NCBI GenBank assembly: GCA_029204225.1
Contig: CM055096.1
Location: 66,870,370 to 66,934,369 of the forward strand
Source: Diphasiastrum complanatum
Taxonomy: Eukaryota > Streptophyta > Lycopodiopsida > Lycopodiales > Lycopodiaceae
Length of the DNA: 64,000 bases
Direction: 5' to 3'
This document shows, piece after piece, positions 24,900-37,073 of the stretch. Position numbers and translations under genes: made by a program. The notes beneath the pieces are model-generated. The model made no database searches. It saw only the letters and a program-made list of their open reading frames with translations, and was not told the DNA's origin. Numbering within the stretch: position 1 is the first letter of the stretch; each line of letters begins with the position of its first letter.

Positions 24900-25700
24900 T
24901 GTCGTAAAACAGTGGTTGTGAGTGCAGCGGAGGCTCAATTGTTCAGAGCATAGGCTTGTAGGAACGGAAACGCAACAGTTAGCAGCAAAAATATTCAAGT
25001 AGAAGAATTCATACAGTTTGCGCAAATGAACGACGTAGTAGTGAGACAAAAATTGCACTCTGCTAAATATCAACAGTGAGTACAATGGCTTGAAGTGATA
25101 ACTTCAGCTTGCTGAGCGTGATAATGCTGGCTACAGATAACTCTGATTGAAAGAGAAATTTTCAAAGAATTCTTGTTTTTTTTTTTTTAACGCTTACATA
25201 GCTTGATTCAGCTAATATAGAGATTTACAAGAGAGAAAATATATTACAAGCCTTTAAGGCTATTTATGCCAGTCTTTGCAAAGGTACAAAAGTTGGTAAC
25301 CGTCAACTACCTTTGGGATATTTGTTTGTCCAGCTGTTTTAGGGTTACTCATCTATTGGCGAAGTCGGTCAGCAAAAAGCGAAGAAGGCGAAAGTGCATA
25401 AAATTGATTTGTAAGGTATTCTGGCCACTTGGCCAGTGTGTCGCTTTTTTTTGCTATGGAGCAAAAAAGGCGCAGGTGCCTTGAAAATGATTTCTAAATT
25501 ATTCTGGCCAGTTGGCCGGTGTGTTGCATTTTTTGCTACGGGGCGAAAAAGGCGAAGGTGCCTTAAAATGATTTCTAAGTCATAGAAAATCTCAACGGGG
25601 AAAAATGTGAAGGCCTAAAAATATGTTGTCGGCCTTCAAGTTTTTTAGGATGCTCATTACTTGAACGATTTGTTTAAGGCTGAGCATAAGAAATCTAACA
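24900..25700 (-). repeat. 3' LTR of element E
   Basis: 801 bp. Contains about three internal units of roughly 75-80 bp, each with CTGGCCAnTTGGCC, a TGTGTCGC-like word, AAAAAGGCG and TGATTTCTAAG. The other LTR carries the same units with small indels. Confidence 0.93.
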
Positions 25701-25707
25701 CTCCCCC

Positions 25708-27391
25708 TTAATGTGGATCCTGAAAAACTTTGATCTTCAGATTTAACATATCGTTAAATCTAAGATGTTGCTCCTTTGATAGAGCCTTTGTGAAGTAATC
25801 TGCTGCCATGTAATTTGTTCTGTAGAAAATTAATACTACTTCCTTTCTGTGCACTTTCTCTCTAAGGTAGTGATACCTGATTTCTATATGTTTGCTTCGA
25901 GAGTGAAATCTCAGATTAAGAGATAGCACTATTGTGCTTTGATTGTCACAATAGATTGTTGTATGAAAGGGTTGTGCAAGATTGAGGTCCGCGAGCGGTT
26001 GCCTAAGCCAGATCGCCTCTTTGGTTACATTTGTGGCAGCTATGTATTCGGATTCTGTTGATGATAATGCAAGTGAGGTATGCTTCCGGCTGTTCCATGA
26101 GATTGGGCCTTGGTTGTATAGAAATACAAATCTAGAAGTTGATTTTCTGGTGTCGACATCTCCTGCTCAATCCGCATCTGTGTAGGCTTCAAGGATATTG
26201 GCAGTTTGGTTGTCTCCATAGCAGATGCTGAGAGTTGTCATTGCTTGAATGTACTTCATGACCTTTGTTAGCGCTTTCCAACGAGTTATGCCTGGATTTG
26301 ACAGGAATTGGTTGAGTGTACTGATCGAATATGCAAGATCTGGTCGTGTGCAGATCATTGCGTACATCATTGAGTCGATGATAGATTGAAACAGGTAGCA
26401 CTTTATCTCCTCCTTTTCTGCCTCAGTTTGAGGAGACTGTTCATTTGATAGCTTGTGGAAAGAGACTGGGTTTGTAGTTGGCCATTCCATACTTTTCCAG
26501 CACGTTGTTGAGATATCGTTGCTGACTGATGAAGATCAGTCTGCTGGGTCAATCTCGTTGAATTTGGATTCCGAGACAATAGTGGGCTGGACCCATGTCA
26601 GTCATTTTGAATTTCTGTGCCAGCATGCATTTTGTATTCTTCATCAGATTCAGATTATTACTGAATAAGAGTGTATCATCTACGTAGAGAGTGATGATGA
26701 TAAAGTAATTTGATACATACTTGAAATAGACATTCGAGTCTACTGAGTTTGGGATGAAATCATTCTCTATCATAAATGTGTTGATCTTCTGGAACCAGGC
26801 TCTGGGTGACTGTTTCAGCCCGTAGAACGCCTTGTGAATTCTGCATACAAGTTGTTGTTGCTTGCCATTAAGTTTGTATCCCTCTGACTACGTCATATAG
26901 ATTTTCTCTTCAATGGTTCCATTGAGAAAAGCGATCTGAACATCCATCTGATGAACTTCGAGATCTGTTGCAACTGCAAAGGAGAGGAGTAGGCGGATCG
27001 AAGCAGGTTTGACGACTGGACTAAAGGTTTCTGTATAATCCAGATCTGGAATATGAGAAAAGCCTTTGGCGACTAGCCTGGCCTTGTAATGATTTAGCCT
27101 TCCTTCAGCCTCGTACTTCGCCTTGAATATCCATTTGCATGGAATTGGGTTTCGGTCCTTTGGCAGCTCAGTGAGTGTCCATGTTTGATTCTCCATAAGA
27201 GAACCGAATTCAGTGTCCATTGCTGCTTTCCACTGGTCAGCATCAGGAGTAGACATCGCCTCAGCAACTGTGTTTGGTTCCTGCACGAAGTAGCAAGCCA
27301 GATCATCCATAATGGAGGCTGTCTGGACCTGTTCGACCTTCTGGGTTGAACTTCGGTCCTCTGATGTGGGTTGACTCGTTGAGGTTCTCAC
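25708..27391 (-). pseudogene. Element E reverse transcriptase and RNase H
   Basis: Copia RT starts in the 27391-26888 frame: WTLTELPKDRNPIPCKWIFK, KARLVAKGF, DYTETFSPVVK and QMDVQIAFLNGT, which holds the first catalytic aspartate. After a stop the core continues at 26773-26549 with LYVDDTLLFSNN (YVDD box). RNase H begins at 26490 (ICTRPDLAYSIS) and its end lies at 25929-25708 (SRSKHIEIRYHYLREKV, DYFTKAL). At least three frame breaks separate these pieces, so no functional polyprotein can be made. Confidence 0.9.
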
Positions 27392-27399
27392 TCATTTTC

Positions 27400-27800
27400 T
27401 GAGTCAGCGTCGAGATTCTGCAGTTGAATCTCTAGATCGGATGGTTTTGATCCTGTCTACACCTCATAAGGAGTCTTGCCATTCAGGGCTTTGGTGATGG
27501 ATCGATTCTATAAATAGGCGGTTGTAGTAACAGCTTCTACCCAAAACTTCTTTGGAAGCGAGGCATGGGCCATCATGCTCTTGGCACTTTCGATGAGTGT
27601 CCGGTTCTTCCTTTCAACTACACCATTGGACTAAGGTGAGTAGCTGGTTGTGTATTGTTGAAGTATCTCGTTGGTCTTGCAAAACTCCTTGAATTCCGTG
27701 GAGATGTACTCTCCCTCTCCATTTGTGCGTAGAGCCTTGATCTTCCTCTGGGTTTGGTTCTCTGCAGACGCCTTGAACTGCTTGAAGAACTTGAATGCTT
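27400..27800 (-). pseudogene. Element E integrase remnant
   Basis: Only the second half of copia integrase remains, with stops: EGEYISTEFKEFCK, NGVVERKNRTLIESAK and LNGKTPYEV. The usual SDNGGEY box reads TNGEGEY, so the second catalytic aspartate is lost, and the HHCC zinc region and first aspartate are deleted. It follows the gag zinc knuckle directly, which marks an internal deletion near 27800-27830. Confidence 0.8.
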
Positions 27801-27829
27801 CGGATTTGTTCTTCGTATAGTGGGTTGCA

Positions 27830-28618
27830 GTCCTTGATTTCGTGACCAGTCCTCTTACAATATCTACATAATAGTTTTTGCACAGGTTGGAATGATGAAA
27901 AACTTGAATTCAATCCTGAACCAAAATTTGGTCCAGACTGCATGTTGCTCTTTTTGTTAGTAGAGCCTGACTTTGTAGATCTCTTGGATCTAAACTTCTG
28001 ATTTTTTGAATACAGAACTTGAGGATCCGATCCTGAGCCTGAGGAGGATGCTGATCTTCTGATCTCCTCTTGTAGGAGCAGCGAGATTACTCTTGATAGA
28101 GTGAGGTGCTCCTAGGTAGAAATTGCCATTACCCAATTTTCTTAGGCTTCAGGTAGACTCGTTAATAGAGTCATGAGTGCATCAAAATCTTCTATGACTG
28201 ATCTTGTTGTAGTCATCTGCTCCATAAGATTTTTGAAAGTGTTGAGGTGACTCGAAACACTATCTGCTTCAAACGTTCTGAGGTTGAAGGATTTCTTCCT
28301 CAGATGGAGCTTGGATGTAACGTCTCTAATGTCGTAGAGAGTTGCTAGGATGTCCCATGCATCCTTAGTTGTCTGAACAACACGTACGTGGCTGATCTGA
28401 GTGTCCTTGATGTTGAGGGTGATCATGGCAAATGTTTTGCCATCTCTCAGTCTCCACTTGGTGATGATGGCTGCATCACCTTCTGGTTTGAGTTCTGTGC
28501 CATCAACGATGTCCCACAGTTCTTTGGCTAAAAGTATAACCTTCATCTTGAATTTCTAGAGATGGTAGTTATCTCCATCGAGTTTGTCAATGAGAGATGA
28601 ACTGGATGATGGATCCAT
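27830..28618 (-). pseudogene. Element E gag
   Basis: Starts at MDPSSSSSLIDKLDGDNYHL (28618). The conserved tryptophan after HL is a TAG stop. The capsid continues in 28546-28142 (LWDIVDGTELKP, WDILATLYDIRD, KNLMEQMTTTRS) and, after further breaks, reaches a zinc knuckle CRYCKRTGHEIKDC of the CX2CX4HX4C type near 27830-27870. Matching UBN2-type copia gag. Confidence 0.88.
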
Positions 28619-28749
28619 TTTGGTTGAACGAGATCGTTGGTAGAAACAACGATTGTCGGAACACTATTGGCTGCGCGTTTGCAAGAAAGTCATCTTGATA
28701 GAAACAAGACTGATAATCCGCAGTAGAAATGCAGATTACTGAAATGCCC

Positions 28750-28761
28750 GCTCTGATACCA
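28750..28761 (-). other. Primer binding site of element E
   Basis: Minus strand TGGTATCAGAGC directly after the 5' LTR, complementary to the 3' end of plant initiator-Met tRNA, as is standard for copia elements. Confidence 0.93.
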
Positions 28762-29568
28762 TGTCGTAAAACAATGGTCATGAGCGCAGCGGAGGCTCAG
28801 TTGTTTAGAGCGTACGCTTGTAGGAACGGAAACGCAACAGCTAGCAACAGAAATATTCAAGTAGAAGAATTCATACAGTTTGCGCAAATGAACGACGCAG
28901 TAGTGAGACAAAAATTGCACTATGATAAATATCAACAGTGAGTACAATGGCTTGAAGTAATAACTTCAGCTTGCTGAGCGTGATAACGCTGGCTACAGAT
29001 AACTTTGATTGAAAGAGAAATTTTCAAAGAATTCTTGTTTTTTTTTTAACGCTTACATAGCTTGATTCAGCTAATATAGAGATTTACAAGAGAGAAAATA
29101 TCTTACAAGCCTTTAAGGCTATTTATGTGACATCTTTGCATATGTACAAACGTTGGTAACCGTCAACCGCCCTTGAGATATTTGTTTGTCTAGCTGTTTT
29201 AGGGTTACTCATCCATTGGCAAAGTTAGTCAGCAAAAAGCGAAGAAGGCGAAAGTGCCTAAAATTGATTTGTAAGGTATTTAGGCCACTTGGCCAGTGTG
29301 TCGCTTTTTTTGCTATGGAACCAAAAAGGCGAAAAAGATGAAGGTGCCTTGAAAATGATTTCTAAGTTATTCTGGCCACTTGGCCGGTGTGTCGCATTTT
29401 TCGCTATGGGGCGAAAAAGGCGAAGGTGCCTTAAAATGATTTCTAAGTCATAGAAAATCCCAACGGGGAAAAATGTGAAGGCCTTAAAATATGTTGTCGG
29501 CCTTCGAGTTTTTCAGGATGCTCATTACTTGAACAATTTGTTTAAGACTGAGCATAAGAAATCTAACA
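28762..29568 (-). repeat. 5' LTR of element E
   Basis: 807 bp, paired with 24900-25700; same termini, followed on the plus side by the CTTTT target duplication. Confidence 0.93.
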
Positions 29569-29573
29569 CTTTT

Positions 29574-30354
29574 TATTGCCCAAGGAGATTCTATTCTTTA
29601 TAAATGAGCTCTTATGTGTACTCCAAAAGTACAAATCTCAATTCCAATAGTTCTATCATTTAATCCCAAGTGTAAATATGTAAAGCTAGTTCTTTATTCC
29701 ACCTTGAAATTACAAGCATCCCAATTGATAGCTTGACTAAAACAATGTATAGCTGTTGATACTCTATAAATAGATAGGAAGAACAATACAAGTTAAAAAA
29801 ACTTTGTCCAAATATTCACATGAAACTTAGGAAAATAAAAAACTAATGTCCAGCTTGAAGCACTTTTTCATGTCTAATTCTCTCCTAAATTGCATGCTTT
29901 GTTTAGAACAATAGGCTTGATTGAGAATTGGTAAGATTGGTGGTTTTGGCAATCTATTTTGTCTACATTGGAGGATTAGGACTAGAAGTGCCCTCATTAC
30001 CTATTGCTTTTCTTTTAATAGAATGAGATTTAACTAAGCTCTCAAAGCTTGCATAGAAGCTTGAAAAGGTTTTCAATCTAGATTTCAAGTTCAATTCCCA
30101 TTCTTAGAATCGTTCCATCTACTTCATCAAGTTTGACCACCTATATTGATGACATCCTATTCATAATGCAACTTTTTGGAGGACTCCTAATGATTGAGAA
30201 TGGATTTCAATCACCAAGAAGAAGAGTAATATCATACTAAAGACTGTTTGGTAAGATAAAAGACATGAACTCACTATTGAAGAGTTTTGAATAACAAAGC
30301 AATGAAGAAAATATTGCCAAATGAGAGATTTTTTTTACTTATGCCATCTCACGA
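29574..30354. other. Unassigned sequence between element E and a primer site
   Basis: Continuous with 24,000-24,894 before E inserted. Given the primer site at 30355, it is probably the leader/gag region of an old minus-strand copia element, but the frames are full of stops and I recognise no gag motif. Confidence 0.4.
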
Positions 30355-30367
30355 GGCTCTGATGCCA
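30355..30367 (-). other. Copia-type primer binding site
   Basis: Minus strand TGGCATCAGAGCC, one mismatch from the usual TGGTATCAGAGC, one base from the adjacent LTR end at 30369. Confidence 0.75.
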
Positions 30368-30368
30368 T

Positions 30369-31177
30369 TGATATGTGCCAATTATCTATCGTGGAAGCGC
30401 GTGTGTGGGACTTATTCGTATTTGTCCTCTTCGTCTTCTTTATCGTGAACAATTTTATGTCTTCAAATTTTCTTTTGTGCAGAAGCTGTTACAGGATCCC
30501 AGACACTCGACTACACATTACAGAACACATTCTATTCTAGCAATCATGATACACAACACAAGATGAGATGTACGAAAATAGAGTGACTTTATTATCAGCT
30601 TTAATTTAGAGTGAATTTGTGAGTGTCTCGCTCGTTGGCGGAATGACATTCTACTCTTTCGCTATGTTTTGCTCGTTGGCAGACTTTCATGCACAGCTAT
30701 GGTGTCTTTACTTTCTTACTCTATTCGCTACGTCTTTCTCTGTCTCTTACAGATCTCTGTATTCACATACTCTTGTTATGATCCAGAGAGGATCGTTCAT
30801 ACCTCCACTATGTGGAGTTTATGAGATAGCTAAACGTCGAATCACATGACTAGTTAACGCTAATCAACTAGCTAGTTAGTCTCCGTCGTTGCTACTCGTT
30901 TCAGTTAGGCGTGAAGCTCGTTGAGCTGCCTGCTGGCAGCACAAAAGATTTTTCTTCATTTGATTCGTAATCTCCTGTTTGCTTTCGTTCTTTTCGTAGT
31001 TTTTGTTTCGTGTCCCTTTTGCAGTTTGTGGTCCTGGAGGTGTATTTTTTATTCACGAATGATTCACAAATCGTTTATGCTTCGAGTCAAAGACACGTTG
31101 ACTGTCGCGAATTGTTCTTGTTCGACCTTCGTGTCTTGTTCGTGCTGCGACAAAGTTGCAGGAGTTCATTTATGACA
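30369..31177 (-). repeat. Copia LTR with internal sequence on both sides
   Basis: On the minus strand it begins TGTCATAAATG directly after a polypurine tract AAGAGGGAG (31178-31186) and ends GGCACATATCA directly before a primer site (30355-30367). It is 809 bp. A normal 5' LTR has a primer site only, and a normal 3' LTR has a polypurine tract only. This one has both, as in two elements joined through one shared LTR. No second LTR copy is in the window. Confidence 0.7.
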
Positions 31178-31872
31178 CTCCCTCTTGAACCTTGCAACTT
31201 TGTTCGTCTAATCCAATTGTCTCTCTTTGCTTGGTAAAGAGTGGCTTGTCGAGCGGTTTTGTGAGGAGATCTGCAATCATATTTTTTGATTTTATGAACT
31301 AGACCTGGAGCTCTCCTTTCGAGATCAAATCTCGAATATGATGGTACTTCAGAGGAATGTGCTTTGTCTTTGAATGGAAGACAGGATCCTGAGACAGATA
31401 GATGGCAGTCTGAGAGTCCATCATCATCGTGCTTGGCCGCTCTTGTGGTATCCCGATTGCCTCCAACATCATTTGCAGCCACACTACCTCATTTGTTACT
31501 TTCGAGACTGCGACATACTCAACTTCGCAAGAGGATTGAGCTACCAAGGTTTGCCCTTTGCATATCCAGCTGATTGCAGCTCCGCACGTTATCGTACATT
31601 CTCCAGTAATGGACTTGCTGTCATCTTTGCAGCTCACCCAGCTCACATCACTTTAGTGATGCAGCTAGAATCCTTTCTCTTCGTTTCTAGCTCTGTAGGT
31701 TAATCCAACATTCTGGTACCCTTCAGATGCTGTAGGATTTGTTTGGCCATTTTTCAATGTCCTAGACCAGGATTGGAACAGAATTGGCTCAATGCGTAGA
31801 CAGAGAAGGCCAGATCGGGTCTGGTGCAAATTGTTAAGTACATCAGACTACCGATTAAGTTTTGGTATGGTA
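31178..31872 (-). pseudogene. Copia RNase H/RT end fragment upstream of element A
   Basis: Minus-strand pieces match the end of a copia polyprotein: YQNLIGSLMYLTICTRPDLAF near 31860-31800, DVSWVSCKDDSKSITG, SWICKGQTLVAQSSCEVEYV and KTKHIPLKYHHIRDLISKGE. Two or more stops interrupt it. A polypurine tract and LTR follow in normal order. It is cut at 31872 by the 5' LTR of element A, and the rest of its RT is not present beyond A. Confidence 0.85.
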
Positions 31873-32521
31873 TGTGAAAGATTTAACTAGTTTCATCACA
31901 TTTTGCAATATTTCCATATTTGGCATATTGAGGCCAAAACTTGTTTTAGACTTAGAGGTTGACTTTTCAAAGTTCATTAGTCTAATTTTCATTTGAATAA
32001 ACACTTTTTGAAAGTGTGGGAAAGATAGAATGCGAGTTTGAGTAGATTCAATTTGAATAAGTTGGGTACATTGAATCTAGACCCAAAATTGGTAGGTTAG
32101 CATTTTGGTGGGAAAGCCAAGTGGCCAAATAGGATTTGGACCTGTTATAAAAGGATGTAACTTGTGGAGAGAGTCATCTTCTCTCTTCTCTATCTCATTT
32201 CATGCTTATACATGGTTCTCTTGGGTTCTACTATCCATTGGTGCACTATCTTGGTGATTGCTTGCAATTCTATGTGTAGAATGATCTATATTTGTTATTT
32301 TTGGATCCACACGTGTGAAATACAGTAGCTTGCTGGTTTTGTACGGACAGCAACAGTACATAATCATTTCATTCAAGTTTGATCAAGTTCTATTAGTGTT
32401 TGCATCTCAAATTGTGTGTAGATGCTGATTCTTCTACATTGGTGAAATTGGTAGTGTATTTCTCTTTCTAACCAAAGATCATTCAAGTAGATTGGATCTT
32501 AAGGATCTGAAATCTTTCACA
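31873..32521 (+). repeat. 5' LTR of element A
   Basis: 649 bp. TATAAAA promoter box at 32146-32152 in a GTTATAAAAGG context; palindrome CACACGTGTG at 32308-32317, about 155 bp further on. Confidence 0.95.
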
Positions 32522-32533
32522 TGGTATCAGAGC
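32522..32533 (+). other. Primer binding site of element A
   Basis: TGGTATCAGAGC immediately after the LTR, matching plant initiator-Met tRNA. Confidence 0.95.
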
Positions 32534-33121
32534 TTGTGTTTCAGGTTATGAAGGAGGAAATCAGATCTATCAATGATTTGGTGAAGATATCAAGTCTAGA
32601 GCATGCTAGAGAGGATTCTACACCAAAATCGGATTTTTTGCTTTTGTACATTGGATCTTTTGTAGATCAAAACACTAAATAGGTCAATATACTTGTTCAA
32701 TTCCGTTTTTTGAATTCACATGCTGGATTTGGCCGATTTTTGGATCATTGGTTCAGCCTAAGTGGTGGCTTATAGATTGCATATCAAATTTTCAGCATTT
32801 GCATGTAGATTTGGAATAGTCAATTTTTTGTGATTTTGTCAAAACCCTAATTTTGATTGGATCTCTAGATAGTGAGGTTGCTGGACTTCATTTGAGTGTG
32901 TTTCAATCTTAGGAAGTGGCAAAAGTCATTAGATTGAGGATAGATCATAGGTTGATCAAGATTCCATGATTCTATGTGTTGATTTGCTTGGATAAGTGCT
33001 AGAAGAGAATTTGTGAGATAGTTTCAAATCTTGGTGATTTCTTTTGAAAGCATTTGTTGTTGTTCAAAGGAGTGCTTTGTGCATTGAAACAGGTTGAAAG
33101 AGAAGATCAGGTCATTGGTAC

Positions 33122-34804
33122 ATGGCAACCTCAATTGGAGTCATGTTGGAAGCCAATGATAGGCTTACCTCAAGTAACTATTCATTGTGGAAAGTGAGGA
33201 TGGAGTCACTTCTTGAGATGAATGATGTTTTGGATATTGTTGTAGGCTTGGAGGAGAGACCATCAACACAACAAGATCATTTGAGGTATGACAAGAGGGC
33301 CAAGAAGGCTCTACACATGATAAAGATGAATGTTACCAATGAACTTCTCAAGGAAGTTGGTAAGTGCACATCATCTTTGGAAGCTTGGAATTCATTGAAG
33401 AAGCTTTATGAATCCAAGTCTACTTCTAGAGTGTTGACTCTAAGAAGGCAAATCTTTTCTTGTTTGCAAAAGAATGAAGAGAGTCCAAGTACTTTCGTTT
33501 TGAGAATGAAAGCATTGAATGATGTGTTAGCTTGCATAGATGAAAGCATTAAGGAAGGAGAGCTTATTCAAGTGATTCTTAATGGCTTGTTGGATGCTCA
33601 TGCTAACATTGTTCAAAGTATTGCTATTCAAAAGACTTTGCCAAGTCTGATGGATCTTCAAGAGAACTTGATCAATGAGGATTATAGGCTTCAAGCAAGA
33701 GGTGGATCTACATTGACACTTCAAGAGGATGCTATGTTCACAAAGGGCAAATTCAAGGGCAAAACCAAAAGCAAGTGGTCTAAAGGGCAAGATCAAGTGG
33801 ATGCTTCTTCGAGTGGCAAAAAGAAGGATAGATCAAAGCTCAAGTGCTTCTATTGCGGCATCAAAGGACACTTTGCAAGTGAGTGCTACAAGAAGAAGAG
33901 AGATCAAAGAGACAAGCAAGATAATCTTACTCTTGATGAGGATGGTTTGGATGTGCAAGATGCAAATGATGATGCTTTTGTGATGTCTTCATGTATGCTT
34001 TCTAATGATGGAGATCTAGATCCTTGGTGGATTGATAGTGGAGCAAGTTCACACATGACCTTTGACAAAGAGTACTTCACTTCTTTGTTGGCATATGGAG
34101 ATGACAAGAGGGTGATCTACACGGCCAATGATGGTGAGTGTGCAATCAAAGGGATTGGCACAATTCTTATTTCTCTCTCTACAAATAGGAATGTTCATTT
34201 GGAGGATGTCTTGTTTATTCCATCTATTACCAAGAATCTGCTTAGTGTGAGTCAAATGCTAAGTAAGGGCCTCAAGGTGGAGTCTGATGGAGATGCTTGT
34301 TTGATCAAAAGGAAGGATGTCTTGATTGGAAAAGGTAAAAGACAAGGGAAGTTGTTCAAACTTGATGCTTGTGTTATTGCTAACCAAGTTGGATGTGTTG
34401 CAAGGGAGCAAATTTCTATTCAAGAGGTTTGGCACAAAAGGATGGGACACCTCAACTTCAAGTCATTGGAGGTAATGGCAAGGAAGAAGGTTGTGATTGG
34501 TCTTCCAAATTCCTTAAGTAATGACAAGCATGTTTGTGAGTCTTGTGCTTTGTCTAAGTCACATAGATTACCTTATACTAGATCTATTTCTAGATCTACA
34601 AAGCCTTTTCAACTTGTACATTCGGATATTCATGGATTTACTACAATTAGCAATAGTGGAGCTAAGATGTATGTAACATTCATTGATGATTTTAGTAGAT
34701 TTTGTTGGATCTATCTACTAAAGAGCAAGGATGAAGTGTATGATGTCTTTGTCAAGTTCAAAAATGCAAGGGAGAACCAATTTCCACAAAGATCAAGTGC
34801 TTGA
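33122..34804 (+). pseudogene. Element A gag, protease and integrase N-part
   Basis: 560 codons open from ATG. Order: copia gag with SSNYSLWKVRMESLL near 17-31 and LKKLYESKSTSRVLTLRRQI near 92-111; zinc knuckle CFYCGIKGHFASEC at 242-255; protease active site DSGASSH at 305-311; pre-integrase zinc residues His438, His443, Cys472, Cys475; then VHSDIHG with the first integrase aspartate and FIDDFSR. A one-base deletion near ENQF, relative to element B, shifts the frame and ends the protein at 34804. Strongly similar to the element B polyprotein. Confidence 0.93.
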
Positions 34805-35310
34805 GAGGTGAAAATGGTGGTGAGTACATATCTAACAAGTTCAAGGCCTTTTGTGATGAGCATGGGATCAAGAGGGAGTATACAACAGCAAGGACCCCAC
34901 AACAAAATGGAGTGGCTGAAATGAAGAATAGGACTTTATGTGAAAGTGCTAAAGCTATGAGGTTAAGTGCTAATCTTGACAAACCATTTTGGGATCAAGC
35001 TTTTTGTGTGCCAATTTCTTGTGCAATAGGTGGCCGAGTGCTATTTTGGATGGAAGGACACCTTTTGAGATGCTATTCAAGAGGAGGCCAAGTGTCAACT
35101 TTCTAAGAACGTTTGGATGCACATGCTATGTCAACATTACTCTTGATGATAGGACCAAGGAGGATCCATCTTCAAGAAAAAGGTATTTTTGTTGGATATA
35201 GTGAGGTGAGTAAAGCCTACAAGGTTTACATTCCTTCTACTAACAAAGTGATTGTTGGTAGAGATGTCATTTTTATGAGGGAAACATTCCAAAGGTGTCT
35301 TCAAGCATGA
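34801..35310 (+). pseudogene. Element A integrase C-part in shifted frames
   Basis: The integrase core continues as RGENGGEYISNKF, TPQQNGVAEMKNRTLCE, then shifts frame into CNRWPSAILDGRTPFEM and DDRTKEDPSS, then shifts again into GYSEVSKAYKVYIPSTNK. The second catalytic residue is changed: the usual RSDNGGEY reads RGENGGEY (Asp to Glu). The third catalytic glutamate (VAE) is kept. So the enzyme is lost by both frameshift and active-site change. Confidence 0.9.
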
Positions 35311-36203
35311 TTGATGGTAAAGTAGATGGATCTAACATTCTTGATGTTGATGAGAAGGATCCTACTTTGGATGGTGGTGATGATGGACCTTCATCAAGTC
35401 AAAAGCCAAGGAGAACATCAAGAGAAAGACAAGTACCTTCAAGGCTCACATATGATCAAAAGGATAAGCAAGTAGTTTCTGGAAATTATGCTACTTTCCT
35501 AACCTCTTTGGATGAGCCTACAAGTGTAGATCAAGCAAGGAAAGAAGAGGAGTGGATCCAAGCAATGGATCTCGATTATCAATCTCTTATGAAGAATGGA
35601 ACATGGAGATTGGTGGAGTTGCCTAAGGACAAGAAAGCTATTGGATGCAAATGGATCTTCAAGGTGAAGACAAACCAAGATGGATCTATCAACAAGTACA
35701 AGGCAAGGCTAGTGGCAAAAGGATATGCTCAACAACAAGGAATTGACTATGATGAGACCTTTGCACCCGTGGCAAAGATGGTAAGCATTCGAGCCATCAT
35801 TTCACTTGCTACACTTTATGGATGGGATCTATGGCAAATGGACATTTCAAATGCATTCTTGAATGGTGATCTTGAAGAGGAGGTATACATGGAGCAACCC
35901 GAGAGCTACATTTCATCAACAAAGCCAAATCATGTGTGTCTTTTACAAAAGAGTTTGTATGGCCTTAAGCAAGCACCAGGGAGTTGGTATGCTAAGCTTA
36001 ACACTTTTTTACTCTCTCAACGCTTTGTTATGAGTGAGTATGATCATTCACTTTATTATAGGTTTGCTGTAAATGATGTTACCATCTTGCTAATCTATCT
36101 GGATGATATCATCTTGAGTGGTGGAGACAATCAAGATGTGGAGGATATCAAGAATGCTCTTAAGAAAGAGTTTGAGGTGCATGATCTTGGTAATTTGCAT
36201 TAA
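35295..36203 (+). pseudogene. Element A reverse transcriptase
   Basis: 302 codons with an intact copia RT order: NGTWRLVELPKDKKAIGCKW, KARLVAKGYAQ, DYDETFAPVAKM, QMDISNAFLNGDLEEEVYM (first catalytic Asp), LYGLKQAP, then IYLDDIILSG, where the usual YVDD is YLDD. A TAA replaces the tyrosine codon after DLGNLH (compare HYILGIE in element B), ending this frame. Valine-to-leucine at YVDD may lower polymerase activity. Confidence 0.93.
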
Positions 36204-37073
36204 ATTTTAGGAATAGAAGTCATTAGATCTTCTCAATCTACTTTTATTTGTCAAGAGAAGTATGCTAATTCTATTCTAGAAAGATTTCATATGGTAGATG
36301 CAAAAGCTATTGATACACCTATGGAGTCTCATGTAAAGCTAACTATAAGAGGTAATGAAAGATCCTTCGAGGACATTACTCTCTATAGAAAGCTGTTTGG
36401 TTCACTCATCTATCTAATCATTACTAGACCTGATCTAAGCTATTGTGTTGGAAGATTGAGTCAATTCATGCAAGATCCTAGTGAGGAGCATTGGAAGCTA
36501 CGAAAGCGAGTTTTGAGGTACATCATTGGAACTCGAGATTTTGGCATATTGTATGAGGGATCATCACCTAATCTTTTTAGATTTTCAGATTCGGACTATG
36601 CTGGAGATGTAATGGATAGGAAATCCATTAGTTCTTATTGTATTTTCATAGGTGATGGAGCTATATCATGGATGTCAAAGAAACCAGCCACTATCTCATT
36701 GTCATCTAGTGAGGCCGAGTACAAAGCTCTTACACATTGCACAAAGGAGATGGTATGGATCAAAAGGATGATCAAGGATCTTCACTTGCTGGATTTTTCA
36801 AAGAGCCCAATCATCTTTTGTGACGATCAATCAGCCCAAAGAATGGCATCCAATCCTATCTTTCATGCTAGGAGCAATCATATTGAGATACAATATCATT
36901 TTGTGAGGGAGCGAGTCATTGCAAAGAAGGTGGAGCTTCAACATGTGTCTTCAAGGGAATGTGTAGCTGATATCTTCACCAAAGCATTGGGAAAAGACTT
37001 GTTCATGAATCATAGGACCTCACTTGGAGTATTATCAAAGTCTATGCTAAAACTAGTTGAAGAGGGAGTGTGA
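36204..37073 (+). pseudogene. Element A RNase H and C-terminus
   Basis: Continues in frame after the stop at 36201-36203: DTPMESHVKLTIRGNERSF, ITRPDLSYCVGRLSQFM, FSDSDYAGDVMDRKSISSY, LSSSEAEYKALTHCTKE, ARSNHIEIQYHFVRERV and ADIFTKALGKD, which are the ordered RNase H landmarks of plant copia elements. It ends LVEEGV* inside the polypurine tract, five bases into the 3' LTR. Nearly identical to 48767-49327 of element C. Confidence 0.93.

Larger units (their letters stand above)
24900..29568 (-). mobile_element. Copia element E, structurally complete, decayed
   Basis: A 4,669-bp minus-strand Ty1/copia element. LTRs at 24900-25700 (3') and 28762-29568 (5') begin TGTTAGATTT and end TTTTACGACA on the minus strand. 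The 5-bp target duplication CTTTT is at 24895-24899 and 29569-29573. Primer site at 28750-28761, polypurine tract AAGGGGGAG at 25701-25709. LTRs differ at roughly one site in twenty plus indels, so it is old. Gag, part of integrase, RT and RNase H are present; protease and the first part of integrase are deleted; all frames are broken. Confidence 0.95.

Noticed and set aside
31089-31482. Minus-strand 131-codon frame near the RNase H fragment
   Set aside because: It overlaps the LTR start and runs in a different frame from the clear RNase H homology.
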